Origin: Thermoleophilaceae bacterium
Lineage (GTDB): Bacteria > Actinomycetota > Thermoleophilia > Solirubrobacterales > JACPNS01
DNA length: 14,803 nucleotides
Direction: 5' to 3'
NCBI GenBank assembly: GCA_016463365.1
Contig: JAEMRJ010000050.1
Span: 1 to 14,803 of the forward strand
The notes below the pieces were generated by a model. That model did not search any database. It was not told where the DNA came from and saw only the letters and a program-made list of their open reading frames with translations. The translations under genes and the position numbers were made by a program. Shown piece by piece: positions 13,580 to 14,803 of the stretch (the stretch's first letter is position 1; each line of letters opens with the position of its first letter).

Positions 13580-13695
13580 TGCAATTTCCTTGTAGCCATA
13601 GTTACTTGGCGAGGGCCCGCGGTGTAAATCTCACTGGAGGCCCATCCCGGGTCGCCGGATACATTCACCGTCGAATTCGAAAGAGGGTGGTTACG
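13580..13695. promoter_or_regulatory. Divergent intergenic region (MBL hydrolase / DUF4383 gene)
   Basis: 116 bp that should hold promoters for both genes. AAGGA on the minus strand and AGAGGG (13682-13687) on the plus strand are ribosome binding sites for the respective GTG starts. TACATT (13660-13665) might be a -10 for the plus-strand gene; no matching -35 is clear. Confidence 0.35.
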
Positions 13696-14145
13696 GTGGA
13701 AGCACATGGAATGAAGGGGCACGGACTGAAGAACTTAGGTTCTGAGGTCGCCCATGGTTCGATCGCCCAGATGTTCGCACTTGTCGCGGGCGTGATCCTC
13801 ACTGTCGGCGGAGTTGCGGCGTTGATCGTCAACGCAGACTTCTCAACTGGCACCGGGATTGTCACCGACAAGCTGCTGTTCATGGACGTGAACGGCTGGA
13901 GCGGGCTTCTGATGCTGCTCACCGGCGTTTCGCTCGTGGTGGCCAGCCGAGTGGCTGGCATGGCGCGCAGGGCCTGCCTGGGTGTTGGTGTTGTTTATCT
14001 GGCACTGACGATCTGGAGCTTGTTTGACAGCTCCGTGCTCGGCATGTTCCCGGTGAACGACATGACGGCGATCGTCTACGCCGCAATCGGCGTGCTCGGC
14101 GTGACCGCGGGCCTGGGCCCGGATCGTCACGACGACACCGTCTGA
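13696..14145 (+). CDS. DUF4383 family four-helix membrane protein
   Basis: A 149-aa integral membrane protein with four predicted transmembrane helices (about 26-46, 68-88, 92-110 and 122-140) and short charged ends. DVNGWSGLLMLLTGVSLVV before helix 2, a central VVYLALTIWSL helix and FPVNDMTAIVYAAIGVLGVTAG at the end follow the DUF4383 pattern, in which an N-W-H-like segment and an N-x-x-D segment precede helices. The function of the family is unknown. GTG 13696 is chosen as the start because AGAGGG lies 8 nt upstream; the in-frame ATG 13711 would also leave the membrane part intact. Followed by a strong hairpin, so probably a single-gene unit. Confidence 0.75.
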   Translation: MEAHGMKGHGLKNLGSEVAHGSIAQMFALVAGVILTVGGVAALIVNADFSTGTGIVTDKLLFMDVNGWSGLLMLLTGVSLVVASRVAGMARRACLGVGVVYLALTIWSLFDSSVLGMFPVNDMTAIVYAAIGVLGVTAGLGPDRHDDTV

Positions 14146-14160
14146 CACGCCACCACAGCC

Positions 14161-14185
14161 GCGGGGCGCCGGAGGGGCGCCCCGC
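14161..14185 (+). terminator. GC-rich terminator hairpin after the DUF4383 gene
   Basis: A perfect 10-bp stem (GCGGGGCGCC at 14161-14170 with GGCGCCCCGC at 14176-14185) with a GGAGG loop lies 15 nt after the stop. The downstream bases (TCTCA) are only mildly T-rich, which is common for high-GC actinobacterial terminators. Confidence 0.75.
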
Positions 14186-14224
14186 TCTCATACGGCTCCG
14201 GCTCCGTTGATTTCGGCCGCGTAT

Positions 14225-14230
14225 TACGAT
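14225..14230 (+). promoter_or_regulatory. Candidate -10 box for leaderless aldehyde dehydrogenase mRNA
   Basis: TACGAT ends 7 nt before the ATG at 14238, separated by CCGGGTC; no Shine-Dalgarno is present. The CGGGTCATG context is identical to that at the ScpB-like gene start (1106-1114). The -35 is not clear. Confidence 0.35.
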
Positions 14231-14237
14231 CCGGGTC

Positions 14238-14803
14238 ATGTCGATCACAGCTGCCTCTGAACAAGCCGTCGTTGATTCCGTCCCGAAGGGGGCGCTGATC
14301 AACGGGAGTTGGATCGAGACAGGCAGGACGCTCGACGTGATCGACCCTTCAACCGGCGAGGCGCTCTGCGCGATCACCGACGCCGGCGAGCCAGAAGCAC
14401 TCGCCGCCCTCGACGCCGCTTCAAACGCCCAGGCCTCCTGGGCCGCCACCCCGCCGCGCGAGCGCAGCGAGATCCTCCGCGCCGTCTACGAATCGATGAC
14501 CAGCCGCCTCGACGAGTTGGCACTGTTGATGACGCTCGAGATGGGCAAGCCGCTCAGCGAGTCAAAGGCCGAGGTCGCCTACGCCGCCGACTTCCTGCGC
14601 TGGTTCAGCGAGGAAGCCGTGCGCATCAACGGGCGCTACTCCGTCGCCCCCAACGGCCAGGGTCGCCTGCTGACGATGAAGCAGGCGCTCGGCCCGTGCG
14701 TTTTTGTGACTCCTTGGAACTTCCCGGCCGCAATGGCCACGCGCAAGATCGGCCCGGCGCTCGCCGCCGGCTGCACCGTCGTGATGAAGCCGGCCAAGGA
14801 AAC
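14238..14803 (+). CDS. gabD: NAD(P)-dependent aldehyde dehydrogenase, succinate-semialdehyde dehydrogenase type (5' part)
   Basis: 188 complete codons are present and the gene continues past the right edge. The sequence has the ALDH opening LINGSWIETG (20-29), DVIDPSTGE (33-41), the LMTLEMGKPLSESKAEV helix region (96-111), the conserved TPWNFP (158-163, with N161 of the oxyanion site) and the cofactor-binding lysine K184 in VVMKPAKE. The succinate-semialdehyde dehydrogenase (GabD) subgroup is suggested by TLEMGKPLSESKAEV and FVTPWNFPAAMATRKIGPALAAGCT, but the catalytic Cys and the specificity region lie outside the window. It follows a terminator and appears to have its own promoter. Confidence 0.85.
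   Translation, partial: MSITAASEQAVVDSVPKGALINGSWIETGRTLDVIDPSTGEALCAITDAGEPEALAALDAASNAQASWAATPPRERSEILRAVYESMTSRLDELALLMTLEMGKPLSESKAEVAYAADFLRWFSEEAVRINGRYSVAPNGQGRLLTMKQALGPCVFVTPWNFPAAMATRKIGPALAAGCTVVMKPAKE

Noticed and set aside
1..14803. CRISPR array, tRNA or rRNA genes, riboswitch or toxin-antitoxin pair
   Set aside because: I saw no short regularly spaced repeats, no cloverleaf-like or rRNA-like stretches, and no small paired genes. The intergenic gaps are mostly under 120 bp.

Overview
The window is high-GC bacterial chromosomal DNA with densely packed genes. Frequent GTG/TTG starts, a small biotinylated protein like mycobacterial TB7.3, an egtB-egtD pair, a DUF4383 membrane protein and a secreted delta-60-repeat protein suggest an actinobacterium. 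The secreted-protein style fits Thermoleophilia/Solirubrobacterales, but that is inference from gene content, not a search. Every gene is ordinary cellular metabolism. There is no phage, plasmid, IS, CRISPR array, tRNA or rRNA that I can support.

Left part (1-872, minus strand): the 5' end of an FGGY kinase, probably glycerol kinase, lies downstream of and overlaps by 4 nt a GT2/GT81-like glycosyltransferase. A 61-bp divergent gap separates this pair from a plus-strand run.

Biotin/acyl-CoA run (873-5952, plus): a 70-aa biotin carrier protein, a ScpB-like crotonase (methylmalonyl-CoA decarboxylase type), then bioF, bioD and bioA for the last part of biotin synthesis, and a NUDT19-like Nudix hydrolase. 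The last four are tightly packed (4-nt gap, 10-nt gap, 1-nt overlap). A biotin acceptor, an acyl-CoA enzyme and biotin synthesis genes are therefore side by side. bioB is not in the window.

Middle (6000-10088): a secreted seven-repeat delta-60 protein, convergent with and overlapping by 17 nt the ergothioneine genes egtB and egtD (minus strand, coupled through a TTGA overlap).

The main anomaly is at 9523-10944. A 709-bp unit covering the 5' part of egtB, the divergent promoter region and the 5' end of the neighbouring GH2 gene is present twice in perfect-looking tandem. A 4-bp CCGC microhomology sits at the junction. Both full-length genes survive. The extra copy creates a truncated egtB (all three iron-binding His, no FGE domain) and a truncated GH2 signal peptide. 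This is either a very recent tandem duplication or an assembly artefact.

Right part (10862-14803): a secreted GH2 beta-galactosidase/beta-glucuronidase-like enzyme, a convergent LACTB2-like metallo-beta-lactamase-fold hydrolase, a four-TM DUF4383 protein ending in a strong GC hairpin, and the 5' part of an aldehyde dehydrogenase (succinate-semialdehyde dehydrogenase type) cut by the window edge. Several starts (ScpB-like gene, egtB, aldehyde dehydrogenase) lack a Shine-Dalgarno but have a TANNNT box 6-7 nt before ATG, as expected for leaderless actinobacterial mRNAs.
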